DNA from: Streptococcus sp. WB01_FAA12
Lineage (GTDB): Bacteria; Bacillota; Bacilli; Lactobacillales; Streptococcaceae
Length of the DNA stretch: 64,000 nt
Assembly: GCF_012843315.1 (NCBI RefSeq)
Contig: NZ_JABAEX010000003.1
Coordinates: 1 to 64,000 of the forward strand
Direction: 5' to 3'
The translations under genes were made by a program, and so were the position numbers. The notes below the pieces were generated by a model, which did no database searches, was not told the origin of the DNA, and saw only the letters and a list, made by a program, of their open reading frames with translations. This document shows, in pieces, positions 1 through 8,632 of this stretch. The first letter of the stretch is position 1; the number at the start of each line of letters is the position of its first letter.

Positions 1-378
1 GGCTTGGAACAAGGAGTTAAGAACCTGGATAGTTTCAAAGGTGTCTTGAAGAATGCCAAGGGCTTGGGGGATAATGTCTTTTCTAAAATTAAAAACTATG
101 GCAAACAGTTAGACAATCTCCGACCAAGTAAGATTCTATCGAATTCGGCAGATGCTCTAAGCGATGGTTTGCGCCATGCAGATAATGTTTTAAGTGAAGC
201 CGCACAGAACTTCCGTCTGAATATTGGGCTAGAGCCTCAACTAGCAGATGGTGTTCTATCAAGTAGTGGAGGAAAGTTATCTCATTTAGCAGATAATCTC
301 AGTGCTTTCGCGAAGAATCTAGACGGTAGTGTGGATGATGTGATGGAATTGGGAGGTAAGAGATTTAAGTTTGGATAA
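1..378 (+). CDS. 3'-end of an unrecognised gene, truncated at its end by an IS
   Basis: The reading frame is open from the first base, so the start lies outside the window; 125 codons are visible. I do not recognise a domain. The segment is rich in Asn, Leu, Gly and Ser with repeated NLD/ADN-type helical stretches, which would fit the middle or tail of a large secreted or polymorphic-toxin-like protein, but this is only an impression. The stop codon TAA (376-378) lies inside the left inverted repeat of the IS30 element that begins at 374. If the element and one copy of its GTTTG repeat are removed, the frame would continue for nine more codons to a TAA at 1455-1457. The present C-terminus (ending RFKFG) is therefore probably made by the insertion. 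Confidence 0.5.
   Translation, partial: GLEQGVKNLDSFKGVLKNAKGLGDNVFSKIKNYGKQLDNLRPSKILSNSADALSDGLRHADNVLSEAAQNFRLNIGLEPQLADGVLSSSGGKLSHLADNLSAFAKNLDGSVDDVMELGGKRFKFG
369..373. repeat. Left copy of IS target duplication (GTTTG)
   Basis: GTTTG directly precedes the left inverted repeat and recurs at 1429-1433 directly after the right one. Five bases could match by chance, but both copies are exactly flush with the ends of the repeats. Confidence 0.6.
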
Positions 379-1428
379 ATTGTAAAATATAGTGCAACAA
401 AAAAACTCACAGCGTTTCATTGGTGTAAACTGTAAGTAACCACACAAACAGAAGCCGAGGAAAAACTATGAGCTACTCCCATCTTGCCATAACCGACCGA
501 ATAAAGATAGAAACTTACTTGGAATTAGGTTTGAAACCTTGCCAAATTGCAAGTAAACTTGGCGTCCATAAGTCTATCATTTCAAGAGAGTTGAGACGAT
601 GCCAAAATGGTTACTCCGCAGTCTTAGCACAGGAACAGTATGACCACAGGGCTAAGCAAAAGGGTCGGAAGTCTTGTTTAACACCTAAGTTGAAAAAGGA
701 AATTGAGAAGGGGTTAAAAGCCTCCTGGTCGCCTGAACAGATTTGTGGGGGCTATCAAGCTTGAACAAAGGCCAATGGTCGCTTTTAAAACCATCTATAA
801 CTGGCTCTATGCGGATTTGATTGATCTGGATTTAAGCGTCCTTCGCCGAAAGGAAAAAAGTCGACAGCCAAAAGAAACACGTGGAAGATTTAGGATTGGC
901 ACGTCGATTGCCAATCCTAAAGAGGTCCGGAATCGTGAAACTTTTGGTCACTGGGAGCTCGATACTGTGGTGTCTTCCAGAGGCAAAAGCAAGGGCTGTT
1001 TAGCGACCTTTCTGGAGCGGAAAACTCGCTTTTACTTAGCTTTAAAGATACCAGACAAAACAGCCAAAGCCATGTTTTCAGCCATCGAACAAATTTGTAA
1101 GCTATTTCCAAAAGAGACTCTTAAAACCTTCACTTCAGACGAGGGAAAAGAGTTCGCCTGCTATCCTCTGGTAGAGAATTTAGGAATTTCCTTTTTCTTT
1201 GCGAACGCCTATTCATCCTGGCAGAGAGGAAGCAATGAAAACGCAAATGGCTTACTAAGAGAATATTTCCCAAAGAAAACAGATTTAGCTGCTATATCTG
1301 ATGAGGCTTTGAACAAGGCCTCATCAGATATCAATCACAGACCGCGAAAATGTTTAGCTTACAGAACTGCTTATGAGGCTCTAGTGGATGAGTTAGAGTA
1401 AATGTTGCACTTATTCTTGCAATTTATC
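374..1428 (+). mobile_element. IS30-family insertion sequence
   Basis: About 1055 bp bounded by imperfect 26-bp inverted repeats at 374-399 and 1403-1428 (21 of 26 positions match; both outer ends read GATAAATTG inward). The 5 bp directly outside both ends are identical (GTTTG, 369-373 and 1429-1433), which looks like a target duplication, although IS30 members more often duplicate 2-3 bp. It carries one transposase gene in two frames. The insertion sits at the 3'-end of the first gene and directly before the terminator of the opposing AraC gene. The element is complete at its ends, so it could still be moved by an active transposase supplied in trans. Confidence 0.85.
468..1401 (+). pseudogene. 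IS30-family transposase, frameshifted
   Basis: The N-terminal part (468-764) has the IS30 helix-turn-helix region: LAITDRIKIETYLELG, then HKSIISRELRR. The C-terminal part (frame of 745-1401) has the DDE integrase core: HWELDTVV (first Asp), FTSDEGKEF (second Asp) and GSNENANGLLREYF (Glu). The two parts are out of frame. At the G5 run 747-751 removal of one G gives a continuous protein of about 310 residues (reading CGAIKLEQRP), the usual IS30 length. All three catalytic residues survive, so the only visible lesion is one base. It may be a true mutation or a homopolymer sequencing error; I know of no programmed frameshift at this place in IS30 transposases. Confidence 0.85.
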
Positions 1429-1433
1429 GTTTG
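1429..1433. repeat. Right copy of IS target duplication (GTTTG)
   Basis: Partner of 369-373. Joining the two flanks through one copy restores an open frame from the upstream gene into nine further codons. Confidence 0.6.
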
Positions 1434-1459
1434 AAAAAAACTCCTTAGAGAAAGACTAA
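1434..1459 (-). terminator. Terminator of the AraC-type gene
   Basis: Read on the minus strand this is CTCCTTAG, a 7-nt loop, CTAAGGAG and a run of seven T. It follows the stop of the minus-strand regulator gene by about 10 bp. The IS inserted immediately beside the T run. Confidence 0.85.
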
Positions 1460-1469
1460 GGAGGAAGAA

Positions 1470-2348
1470 TCATGTTTTCTTTTTAAGTTGTTGGTTTCGA
1501 TACTGTCTAGGTGTTAAGTGATAGTGTTGCTTAAATTGACGATTAAAGTTAGAAAGGTTGGTGAAACCGACCTGACAGGCAATTTCTTGAATGCTGAGGT
1601 TGGTTTGGACGAGTTTCTCACAGGATTTTTCAAGACGTAACTGGAGCAGGTAGTCCATACAACTGGCTCCAGTATGTTGCTTGAAAATACTCATAAAGTG
1701 ATTTTTACTATATCCAAACGTTGCAGCTAGTTGTTCGATATGAATGGGTTCTGCATAGTGTTGTTCAAGGTAGCAAATCACTTCTTTTAGTTTTTGGTAT
1801 TTTTGGTAGGTATCATCTGTATAGTGTCGATTGACGTATCTATACTTAAAGAGAAGATGAAGCAATTCGTATAGTTTAGACTTTATGAGTAGATCGTAGT
1901 ATATACCTTTTTCTTCAAGGATAGAAAAGAGGGAAAGAAGGCAGGATTGAATTTGATTATAGGCCTTATCAACTGATGATATTCGAGGAGTGAGGCAAAA
2001 GTGACCAGAGTGGAGGGGTTGGATATAGCGTTGGCTAAAGCTGTCAATTTGACTTCTACCAAGATAATCTAGATGAATCCGAAAGCTGGTAGAAAATAGT
2101 TCTTTATCTTTGTGAGAATAGATAGCATGGAGAGAGGTTGGTTGGATAAGAAAAATATCTCCTTCACGACTTTCAAAGCGTTCTGAGTTGATATGAACGA
2201 TGGCAGAACCCTTTGTAACGTAAATAATCTCTAGTTCAGGATGACAATGATAGATTGTGTCAGGAGACTTTTTGGATAAGATTTGTTTTTCAAAATCATA
2301 TGGGAAGTCAGATGGGTTATCTCGTAAGAAACGTGAACGGTCTGCCAT
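1470..2348 (-). CDS. AraC-family transcriptional regulator
   Basis: 292 residues. The N-terminal half is a cupin-like sensor domain (YHCHPELEIIYVTKGS, then GDIFLIQP). The C-terminal 100 residues hold the two AraC helix-turn-helix motifs: IEQLAATFGYSKNHFMSIFKQ and IQEIACQVGFTNLSNFNRQFK, followed by TPRQYR. I chose the ATG at 2348 because GGGAGG lies 7 bp upstream; a TTG at 2363 in the same frame overlaps that ribosome site. The gene has its own promoter behind the terminator of the MFS gene and points the same way. It is the only regulator in the MFS/flavin-reductase cluster, so it probably controls those genes in response to a small effector bound by the cupin domain; the effector is unknown. 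Confidence 0.9.
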   Translation of the reverse strand: MADRSRFLRDNPSDFPYDFEKQILSKKSPDTIYHCHPELEIIYVTKGSAIVHINSERFESREGDIFLIQPTSLHAIYSHKDKELFSTSFRIHLDYLGRSQIDSFSQRYIQPLHSGHFCLTPRISSVDKAYNQIQSCLLSLFSILEEKGIYYDLLIKSKLYELLHLLFKYRYVNRHYTDDTYQKYQKLKEVICYLEQHYAEPIHIEQLAATFGYSKNHFMSIFKQHTGASCMDYLLQLRLEKSCEKLVQTNLSIQEIACQVGFTNLSNFNRQFKQHYHLTPRQYRNQQLKKKT

Positions 2349-2381
2349 GGTACATCCTCCCAATATACTATTACTACTTTT

Positions 2382-2387
2382 ATTATA
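2382..2387 (-). promoter_or_regulatory. Extended -10 of the AraC gene
   Basis: Minus strand TGGTATAAT (TGn plus TATAAT), about 34 bp before the start codon, overlapping the end of the preceding terminator. No good -35 is visible, as usual for extended -10 promoters. Confidence 0.65.
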
Positions 2388-2389
2388 CC

Positions 2390-2415
2390 AAAAAAACTTC
2401 CTTATCTAGGAAGTT
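2390..2415 (-). terminator. Terminator of the MFS gene
   Basis: Minus strand AACTTCCT, 5-nt loop, AGGAAGTT followed by T residues, 9 bp after the MFS stop codon. It separates the MFS gene from the AraC gene. Confidence 0.85.
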
Positions 2416-2423
2416 TTCCAGCT

Positions 2424-3623
2424 TTAAGCTTTCTTTTTCATATAAAAAATAGTAAGCATAAGTCCAATAAAGGCCAAAGCGATAGCAACATAAAAAGCTA
2501 CACTATAATTTCCATTATTAGCCATTGCCATTTGAACAGCGACTTTGGGAGCAAAAAATGCTGCTAAAGAATATCCAGTGAAGACTATACCATAGTTGAC
2601 CCCCTGATTTGCAGGACCGTAATTTTCCATGACGATAGATGGGAAGACCCCCATAACACCACCAAAGCAGATACCAAGCCCTATAATTCCTAAGGTAAAC
2701 CCGAATTGACCAGGGACGATAGTTAGGGAGAATAAAGCTAGGACAATGACAGAATAGATAATCAATAAGGTCTGAGAACGACCAATTTTATCAGTAAGTG
2801 ATCCCCAGATAAAACGACCACTAGAGTTTGCGATTGAATAAAGAGAGACATAGAGAGCTGCAGTACCAGCAGAGAGTCCAAACATTGATTGACCGATTGG
2901 TGATGCCTGAGAGGCAATCATCAAACCAGAAAAGGCGCCGACAAAGAACATGCTAATGATAATGTAAAACAGAGGACTTTGTAGCATTTGTTTCCAGGTT
3001 TTATTAGTAGGCTCTTGCTTAGTTTGTACTGGAGCTTTCCAACCTGCTGGTTGGTAGCCGCTTGGAGCTGCCTTGATAAAGAAAATTGCACAAATAATGA
3101 CGATTATATAAACCAATCCGATTGTCCGAAAGGCGAAGAAGGCATCTTGTTGTTGAATGAGATTGCTCGCGACTGGAGAAGCAATAACCGCAGCAAATCC
3201 CATGCCACCTGTCAGAATTCCAGAGGCTAAGCCACGTTTATCAGGGAAGAGGCGAAGTGAATTGGAGAGGGCTCCTGAATAGGCAAAACCTTGACCAAGT
3301 CCAGCCATTAATCCATAGGTCAAATAAAGCATGGCTGGTGAATTGGCATAGCCAGTTAAGTAAAATCCGCTAGCAAATAGGAGAGCGCCAAGGGCGATGG
3401 TCCATTTTACATAACCTTTGTCAACTAAATAACCTCCGAGAATCATGGGGATAGGGCCGATTGCAGAGTTGATAGCAAATGCTAACATAATATCAGACAT
3501 GGACCAGCCTGTTGAACTGCTAAGTGGTCCAGAAAAAACAGAAAAGGAATAGACGGCACCTGTGCAAAGAAGAATGGCTGTAGACGCGACTAAAACTCGC
3601 CAATGATTGAATGTCTCTTTCAT
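2424..3623 (-). CDS. MFS transporter, oxalate/formate antiporter (OFA) type
   Basis: 399 residues, about 12 hydrophobic segments, the normal size of a major facilitator. The N-terminus (HWRVLVASTAILLCTGAVYS) and the motifs DIMLAFAINSAIGPIPMILGGYLVDKG and LRLFPDKRGLASGILTGGMG are typical of the OFA family, which exchanges carboxylates. The start at 3623 is set by AAGGAGGA just upstream; the open frame extends further but has no better site. It is divergent from two flavin-dependent reductases (3842-6890). I infer that it brings in the organic acid they reduce, or exchanges substrate for product. The substrate is not readable from the sequence. Confidence 0.88.
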   Translation of the reverse strand: MKETFNHWRVLVASTAILLCTGAVYSFSVFSGPLSSSTGWSMSDIMLAFAINSAIGPIPMILGGYLVDKGYVKWTIALGALLFASGFYLTGYANSPAMLYLTYGLMAGLGQGFAYSGALSNSLRLFPDKRGLASGILTGGMGFAAVIASPVASNLIQQQDAFFAFRTIGLVYIIVIICAIFFIKAAPSGYQPAGWKAPVQTKQEPTNKTWKQMLQSPLFYIIISMFFVGAFSGLMIASQASPIGQSMFGLSAGTAALYVSLYSIANSSGRFIWGSLTDKIGRSQTLLIIYSVIVLALFSLTIVPGQFGFTLGIIGLGICFGGVMGVFPSIVMENYGPANQGVNYGIVFTGYSLAAFFAPKVAVQMAMANNGNYSVAFYVAIALAFIGLMLTIFYMKKKA

Positions 3624-3660
3624 AAAAACATCCTCCTTAAATGTATATTTTTTCACCAAA

Positions 3661-3689
3661 AATATATCATAGTTGAGGAAGGTGGTCAA
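3661..3689 (-). promoter_or_regulatory. Promoter of the MFS gene
   Basis: Minus strand TTGACC, 17 bp, TATATT. The 3624-3841 gap carries this promoter and the opposing one of the reductase genes, about 90 bp apart, a layout suited to control from a shared site between them. Confidence 0.7.
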
Positions 3690-3779
3690 TAGTTTATGAA
3701 GATATTTTGTTAATTTTTTCACGAACTTATACTAAAGTACGATAATCTGATAGAATAACACGGTCTTTATTATCAAGGA

Positions 3780-3807
3780 TTTACAAGATTTTCTAAAGTA
3801 GTATAAT
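3780..3807 (+). promoter_or_regulatory. Promoter of the flavin reductase pair
   Basis: TTTACA (3780-3785), 16 bp, TATAAT (3802-3807), about 35 bp before the first start codon, which is preceded by GAAAGGGG. Confidence 0.7.
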
Positions 3808-3841
3808 AAAAGTAGATTAAATAAATGAAAGGGGTACCAAG

Positions 3842-4450
3842 ATGAAACTAGTTGCTATCGTTGGAACCAATTCAGATCGCTCAACCAATCGGAAACTATT
3901 GAAATTTATGCAAAAGCACTTTTCGGATAAAGCCGACATTGAGGTATTGGAAATCAAACAATTGCCAGCATTTAACGAACCTGAGGACAAGCAAGCGCCA
4001 GCTGAAGTTCAAGCTTTTTCAGAAAAAATTCTTGTTGCAGATGGTGTGATTATTTCAACCCCAGAATACGATCACACGATACCGGCACCTTTGGCCTCTG
4101 CTTTGGAGTGGATTGCTTATACCAGTCGTGCCTTAATCAATAAACCAACTATGATTGTAGGTGCTTCTCTCGGTTTGCTAGGAACATCTAGAGCGCAGGC
4201 ACATTTACGTCAGATTTTAGATGCGCCGGAGCTTAAAGCGAGAGTTATGCCTGGTACAGAGTTCTTTCTAGGTCATTCTGAGCAAGTACTAGATGATGAG
4301 TGTCATTTGAATAATCCTGAAAAGGTTGCAGAACTAGAAGAACATTTTTCAGAGTTTCAAAATTTTGTTGAATTAACAAAAGCTTTAGTAAAACCTGAAG
4401 ATACAAATCGTAAGAAATCATTCATCTGGGAAGAATGGTTGAAAGCCTAG
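3842..4450 (+). CDS. NAD(P)H-dependent FMN reductase family protein
   Basis: 202 residues, a flavodoxin-like fold of the NADPH_FMN_red family: [20 protein letters not shown] at the N-terminus binds FMN phosphate, and [19 protein letters not shown] is the conserved quinone/flavin loop. It resembles the N-terminal domain of the next gene along its whole length (for example [11 protein letters not shown] and [18 protein letters not shown] against [11 protein letters not shown] and [18 protein letters not shown]), so the two arose by duplication. Only 25 bp separate it from the next gene, so both are one operon. It probably delivers electrons from NAD(P)H to flavin, either as an independent enzyme or as partner of the large reductase. 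Confidence 0.88.
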   Translation: MKLVAIVGTNSDRSTNRKLLKFMQKHFSDKADIEVLEIKQLPAFNEPEDKQAPAEVQAFSEKILVADGVIISTPEYDHTIPAPLASALEWIAYTSRALINKPTMIVGASLGLLGTSRAQAHLRQILDAPELKARVMPGTEFFLGHSEQVLDDECHLNNPEKVAELEEHFSEFQNFVELTKALVKPEDTNRKKSFIWEEWLKA

Positions 4451-4475
4451 GGAATTAATGAAAGGAGTAGAGTCA

Positions 4476-6890
4476 ATGAAATTAGTAGCTATTGTTGGTA
4501 CCAATGCCAAACAATCTTATAACCGTAGTTTGTTGCAATTTATGAAAAGACATTTTGCTTCAAAAGCGGATATTGAGATTTTAGAAATAACAGATGTACC
4601 GATGTTTAATGAAACGGATGATCAAACAGATACACCTATTATTCAGAAGTTCAACCAGGCTATTTTAGAAGCTGATGGTGTCATTATTTCGACACCCGAG
4701 CACAATCATACGATTCCATCAAGTTTGAATAGCTTGCTCGAGTGGTTGTCTTTTAACATTCATCCACTAGACGGAAAGCCGACAATGATTGTCGGAGCTT
4801 CCTACGATATTCAAGGTTCTTCACGTGCCCAACTTCATCTTCGTCAGATTTTGGATGCTCCTGGGGTAAATGCAACAGTTATGCCAGGTAGTGAGTTTTT
4901 ACTTGGTCGAGCTCATCGAGCATTTGATAATAATGGAAATTTAATTGATGAACGAACTGTAGATTTCCTAGATAGTTGTTTTTATCGCTTCCTTCGCTTT
5001 GTATCCGTTGCAAACCAATTAAATCTTCCTGAAGAAGTTCGATTTGAACCAGGAACTTATCACGTTACAACGGAAGGTCATAATGGTAAATTGCCGATGG
5101 ATGTCACGGTTTCTGAGGACCGTATTGAAAAAATTGAAATTGATTCTTCTGGAGAATCTTCAGGAATCGCAGATGTCGTCTTTACCCGTATCCCAGCGGA
5201 AATCATTGAGGGACAAACCTTAAACGTTGATGCGGTGTCAGGAGCTTCTGTGACTTCAAATGGTGTCTTGGACGGAGTTGCTCGCGCAGTCAAACAAGCT
5301 GGTGCAAATCCAGATGTTTTACGGAAACGTTCAAAAGCACCATCTGCTCTAGATAAAGAAGATAAAACCTATCAGGCAGACGTTGTCGTCGTCGGAGGTG
5401 GAGGAGCTGGTTTAGCTGCGGCTGCTGCAGTCTTACAAGCTGGTAAGAAACCGATTGTGGTAGAGAAATTCCCAGCAATTGGAGGAAATACTGTTCGTGC
5501 GGGTGGCCCAATGAATGCACCAGATCCAGCATGGCAAGGAACCTTCGCAGCTCATCCAGGCGAGGCACATACGCTTCAAGAATTGATTGCGACAGATGAA
5601 TCAACGATTGATCCAGAATATTTAGAGGATTTTAGAGCCTTGAAAGTTGAGGTTGAGCAGTATTTGCAGGATCCCAGCTATTTGTTTGACTCTACCTTAC
5701 TTTACCGTATCCAAACCTATATCGGTGGGAAACGAAAAGATTTACAAGGAAATGAAATTCATGGCCAATACGATTTAGTATCTGTTTTAACCGAGCGAGC
5801 CCTAGAGTCAGTTCGGTGGTTGGAAGACATCGGCGTTGAATTTGTTCGTAGCGAAGTGACAATGCCAGTTGGAGCCCTTTGGCGTCGTGGCCATAAGCCG
5901 GTTCAACCAATGGGGTATGCCTTTATATCCGTCCTACAAAAATATGTTCTAGAAAATGGTGGCAAGATTTTGACAGATTCTCCAGTTAAAGAATTGCTTG
6001 TAGAAAACGAGGTTGTCAAGGGTGTCAGAGCAGAAGGTCGAAACGGTCAAACTATCATTGTCAATGCAGATGCTGTTGTTCTAGCTTCTGGAGGATTTGG
6101 TGCCAATACCAAGATGTTACAAAAATACAATACCTATTGGACTGAAATTGCAGATGATATTGCCACATCTAATACACCAGCTGTAACAGGGGATGGTATT
6201 CTTTTAGGTCAAAGTGTAGGTGCAGATTTGGTAGGTATGGGCTTTAGTCAGATGATGCCAGTATCGGATCCAGTGACAGGTGCCCTCTTCTCAGGACTTC
6301 AAGTTCCTCCAGCAAACTTCATTATGGTAAATACTCAAGGTAAGCGCTTTGTAGATGAGTACGGTAGCCGAGACAAGCTATCTCAAGCGGCGATTGATAA
6401 TGGAGGCTTGTTCTATCTAATCGCAGATGAACGTATCAAGGAAACTGCCTACAACACTAGTCAAGAAAAAATCAATGCCCAAGTCAAAGCAGGCACTCTC
6501 TATCGTGCAGATACGATAGAAGAGTTGGCGGTTCAGATTGGTATGGCCCCACAAGTTCTAGTGGAAACGATTAAGAATTACAATTCCTATGTAGATGCAG
6601 GTTTTGATCCTGAATTTAATAAAGGTAGTTTTGATCTCAAGTGTGAGGTTGCGCCATTTTACGCAACACCGAGAAAACCAGCCGTTCACCATACAATGGG
6701 TGGACTCAAGATTGATACTTCAACACACGTTTTGAATGAAAACGGTCAGATTATCCTTGGTTTGTATGCTGCCGGAGAAGTCGCAGGTGGACTCCATGCA
6801 GGTAACCGTCTAGGAGGAAATTCGCTTACGGATATCTTTACTTTTGGACGTATTGCAGGTCAAACAGCTGTTAAAGAAAATTGTGAGTAA
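4476..6890 (+). CDS. Three-domain NADH-dependent enoate (fumarate-type) reductase
   Basis: 804 residues with three domains. Residues 1-190 are an FMN reductase (like the preceding gene). Residues 200-275 are an FMN_bind domain with DAVSGAS, the ApbE flavinylation motif, acceptor Ser258. Residues 300-800 are a FAD_binding_2 flavoprotein starting [13 protein letters not shown]. The reductase domain keeps the Arg of SRDK (632), HH of HHTMGG (738-739) and Arg of NRLGG (778), which in flavocytochrome c fumarate reductase donate the proton and bind carboxylate. At the place of the QxHP histidine it has QMMP (Met594). There is no signal peptide or heme motif, so it is cytoplasmic and takes electrons from NAD(P)H rather than from quinol. 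I chose 4476 over the ATG at 4458 because AAAGGAG precedes it. Likely role: NADH reoxidation with an unsaturated carboxylate as acceptor. Confidence 0.88.
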   Translation: MKLVAIVGTNAKQSYNRSLLQFMKRHFASKADIEILEITDVPMFNETDDQTDTPIIQKFNQAILEADGVIISTPEHNHTIPSSLNSLLEWLSFNIHPLDGKPTMIVGASYDIQGSSRAQLHLRQILDAPGVNATVMPGSEFLLGRAHRAFDNNGNLIDERTVDFLDSCFYRFLRFVSVANQLNLPEEVRFEPGTYHVTTEGHNGKLPMDVTVSEDRIEKIEIDSSGESSGIADVVFTRIPAEIIEGQTLNVDAVSGASVTSNGVLDGVARAVKQAGANPDVLRKRSKAPSALDKEDKTYQADVVVVGGGGAGLAAAAAVLQAGKKPIVVEKFPAIGGNTVRAGGPMNAPDPAWQGTFAAHPGEAHTLQELIATDESTIDPEYLEDFRALKVEVEQYLQDPSYLFDSTLLYRIQTYIGGKRKDLQGNEIHGQYDLVSVLTERALESVRWLEDIGVEFVRSEVTMPVGALWRRGHKPVQPMGYAFISVLQKYVLENGGKILTDSPVKELLVENEVVKGVRAEGRNGQTIIVNADAVVLASGGFGANTKMLQKYNTYWTEIADDIATSNTPAVTGDGILLGQSVGADLVGMGFSQMMPVSDPVTGALFSGLQVPPANFIMVNTQGKRFVDEYGSRDKLSQAAIDNGGLFYLIADERIKETAYNTSQEKINAQVKAGTLYRADTIEELAVQIGMAPQVLVETIKNYNSYVDAGFDPEFNKGSFDLKCEVAPFYATPRKPAVHHTMGGLKIDTSTHVLNENGQIILGLYAAGEVAGGLHAGNRLGGNSLTDIFTFGRIAGQTAVKENCE

Positions 6891-6910
6891 AAAGCAAAAA
6901 AATACAAAAA

Positions 6911-6943
6911 GTTAAGGTAATTTTAAGTCTCCTCGTGTATCAT
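6911..6943 (+). promoter_or_regulatory. CiaR box and -10 of a csRNA gene
   Basis: GTTAAG, 5 bp, TTTAAG (6911-6927) matches the CiaR direct repeat TTTAAG-N5-TTTAAG with one change; exactly 10 bp later lies TATCAT (6938-6943). The same geometry occurs at 19319-19351. Confidence 0.85.
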
Positions 6944-6949
6944 ATAGTC

Positions 6950-7048
6950 ATTAAGTAAAGACCTCCTAACTTTATTTAATGAAATCCTAATCCTTTCTTT
7001 TTCATAATAATCTCCCTAAAGAGGCCACCCAATCAGGTGGCTTTTTTG
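6950..7048 (+). ncRNA. Cia-dependent small RNA (csRNA), first copy
   Basis: About 99 nt from the predicted start near 6950 to the T run of the terminator GCCACC, 6-nt loop, GGTGGC, T6 (7024-7047). The unpaired part contains CCTCCTAAC and TTTTTCATAATAATCTCCCT, that is, sequences complementary to Shine-Dalgarno sites next to a CAT that could cover a start codon, the hallmark of the pneumococcal ccn RNAs. It lies between the enoate reductase and ruvB and shares its box geometry, core and terminator plan with the second copy before uppS. In the pneumococcus such RNAs act under the CiaRH two-component system and repress competence and other genes by base pairing. Confidence 0.85.
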
Positions 7049-7068
7049 TTTGTGGCTTGGATTTTTGA

Positions 7069-7074
7069 TATAAT
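7069..7074 (+). promoter_or_regulatory. Extended -10 of ruvB placed 6 bp before ATG
   Basis: TGATATAAT; only GGAAAC separates it from the start codon at 7081, so the transcript should begin at or within 1-2 nt of the A of ATG. Confidence 0.75.
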
Positions 7075-7080
7075 GGAAAC

Positions 7081-8079
7081 ATGAATAGAATTTTAGATAA
7101 TGAGATAATGGGGGATGAGGAGTTAGTAGAACGTACGCTCCGGCCTCAGTATTTACGTGAATATATTGGGCAGGATAAGGTCAAGGATCAGCTCCAAATC
7201 TTTATCGAAGCTGCCAAAATCCGGGATGAAGCGCTGGACCATGTACTCTTATTTGGGCCTCCAGGTTTGGGGAAAACGACCATGGCCTTTGTCATTGCTA
7301 ATGAACTAGGAGTCAATCTCAAGCAAACGTCGGGTCCTGTCATTGAAAAAGCGGGTGATCTGGTAGCGATTTTGAATGATTTGGAGCCTGGGGACGTCCT
7401 CTTTATTGACGAGATTCATCGCTTGCCCATGTCGGTGGAAGAGGTGCTCTATAGTGCTATGGAGGACTTCTACATTGACATTATGATTGGGGCTGGAGAG
7501 GGCAGTCGCAGTGTCCATTTGGACTTGCCACCTTTTACCTTGATTGGTGCGACGACTCGGGCTGGTATGCTCTCAAATCCGCTACGAGCACGTTTTGGGA
7601 TTACGGGTCATATGGAGTATTATGCCCATGCTGATTTGACAGAAATTGTTGAGCGGACGGCCGATATTTTTGAGATGGAAATCACTCATGAAGCAGCTAC
7701 TGAGCTGGCCTTACGCAGTCGTGGGACTCCTCGTATTGCCAATCGTCTCCTCAAGCGCGTACGCGACTTTGCCCAGATTATGGGGGACGGCTTGATTGAT
7801 GATGCGATTACGGATAAGGCCTTGACTATGCTGGACGTAGACCATGAAGGTTTAGATTATGTGGACCAAAAAATCCTTCGTACTATGATTGAGATGTACG
7901 GTGGTGGTCCTGTCGGTTTAGGAACCCTTTCTGTTAATATTGCCGAGGAGCGCGAAACAGTCGAAGATATGTACGAACCCTACCTCATCCAGAAAGGTTT
8001 TATCATGCGAACACGGTCTGGACGGGTTGCAACGGCTAAGGCCTACGAGCATTTGGGCTATGAGTATAATGAAAAATGA
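7081..8079 (+). CDS. ruvB: Holliday junction branch migration ATPase RuvB
   Basis: 332 residues, the usual length. It forms the hexameric motor that, with RuvA, drives branch migration of Holliday junctions. Walker A is [10 protein letters not shown] (about 58-67), Walker B is [11 protein letters not shown], sensor 1 GATTRAG, and the C-terminal winged helix has [17 protein letters not shown]. No Shine-Dalgarno sequence precedes the start and the -10 is 6 bp upstream, so it looks leaderless. The next gene overlaps its end and is probably translationally coupled. Confidence 0.97.
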   Translation: MNRILDNEIMGDEELVERTLRPQYLREYIGQDKVKDQLQIFIEAAKIRDEALDHVLLFGPPGLGKTTMAFVIANELGVNLKQTSGPVIEKAGDLVAILNDLEPGDVLFIDEIHRLPMSVEEVLYSAMEDFYIDIMIGAGEGSRSVHLDLPPFTLIGATTRAGMLSNPLRARFGITGHMEYYAHADLTEIVERTADIFEMEITHEAATELALRSRGTPRIANRLLKRVRDFAQIMGDGLIDDAITDKALTMLDVDHEGLDYVDQKILRTMIEMYGGGPVGLGTLSVNIAEERETVEDMYEPYLIQKGFIMRTRSGRVATAKAYEHLGYEYNEK

Positions 8080-8632
8080 GCAAGAAATTCTAGACGTTTT
8101 TAGAGAAAATCCAGATATGATGGCCATTTTAACCATCATTCGTAATCTTGGTTTGAAAGACTCGTGGTTGGCAGCAGGTTCTGTCAGAAATTTCATCTGG
8201 AATCTCTTGTCAGACAAATCACCTTTTGACTGTGAAACAGATGTGGATGTGATTTTCTTTGATCCAGATGTTTCTTATGAGGAAACATTGTCCCTAGAGA
8301 AAAAACTGAGAGAAGATTTTCCTCAGTATCAGTGGGAGTTGAAAAATCAGGTCTATATGCATCTGCACAGTCCCCACACTGCGCCCTATATCAGCTCCTG
8401 TGATGCGATGGCTAAGTATCCCGAGCGCTGTACAGCGGTAGGACTTCGCTTGAATGCTGATGCAACTTTAGAGCTCTTTGCGCCCTATGGTTTAGAGGAT
8501 ATTTTGAACTTTCAGGTTTCCCCAACTCCTCATTTCCTAGATAATGAAGACCGGATGAAGCTCTATCAAGAGCGCTTGTCCAAGAAAAATTGGCAGGAAA
8601 AATGGAAAAACCTCACTTTCTCAAATCTTTGA
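8069..8632 (+). CDS. Nucleotidyltransferase-like protein (NTP_transf_6 / DUF925 type)
   Basis: 187 residues from the ATG at 8069 (an alternative ATG at 8060 adds three). GSVRNFIWN and [12 protein letters not shown] resemble the glycine/serine and paired-aspartate motifs of the polymerase-beta nucleotidyltransferase fold; the family is widespread but has no proven reaction that I know. It overlaps the ruvB stop by 11 bp, has no clear own ribosome site and is likely translated by coupling. In related streptococci a gene of this family also follows ruvB. Function in the cell: unknown. Confidence 0.85.
   Translation: MKNEQEILDVFRENPDMMAILTIIRNLGLKDSWLAAGSVRNFIWNLLSDKSPFDCETDVDVIFFDPDVSYEETLSLEKKLREDFPQYQWELKNQVYMHLHSPHTAPYISSCDAMAKYPERCTAVGLRLNADATLELFAPYGLEDILNFQVSPTPHFLDNEDRMKLYQERLSKKNWQEKWKNLTFSNL

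Noticed and set aside
7940..8059. N-terminal extension of the nucleotidyltransferase-like gene into ruvB
   Set aside because: The extension is out-of-frame ruvB sequence without similarity to the family; starts at 8060/8069 fit.
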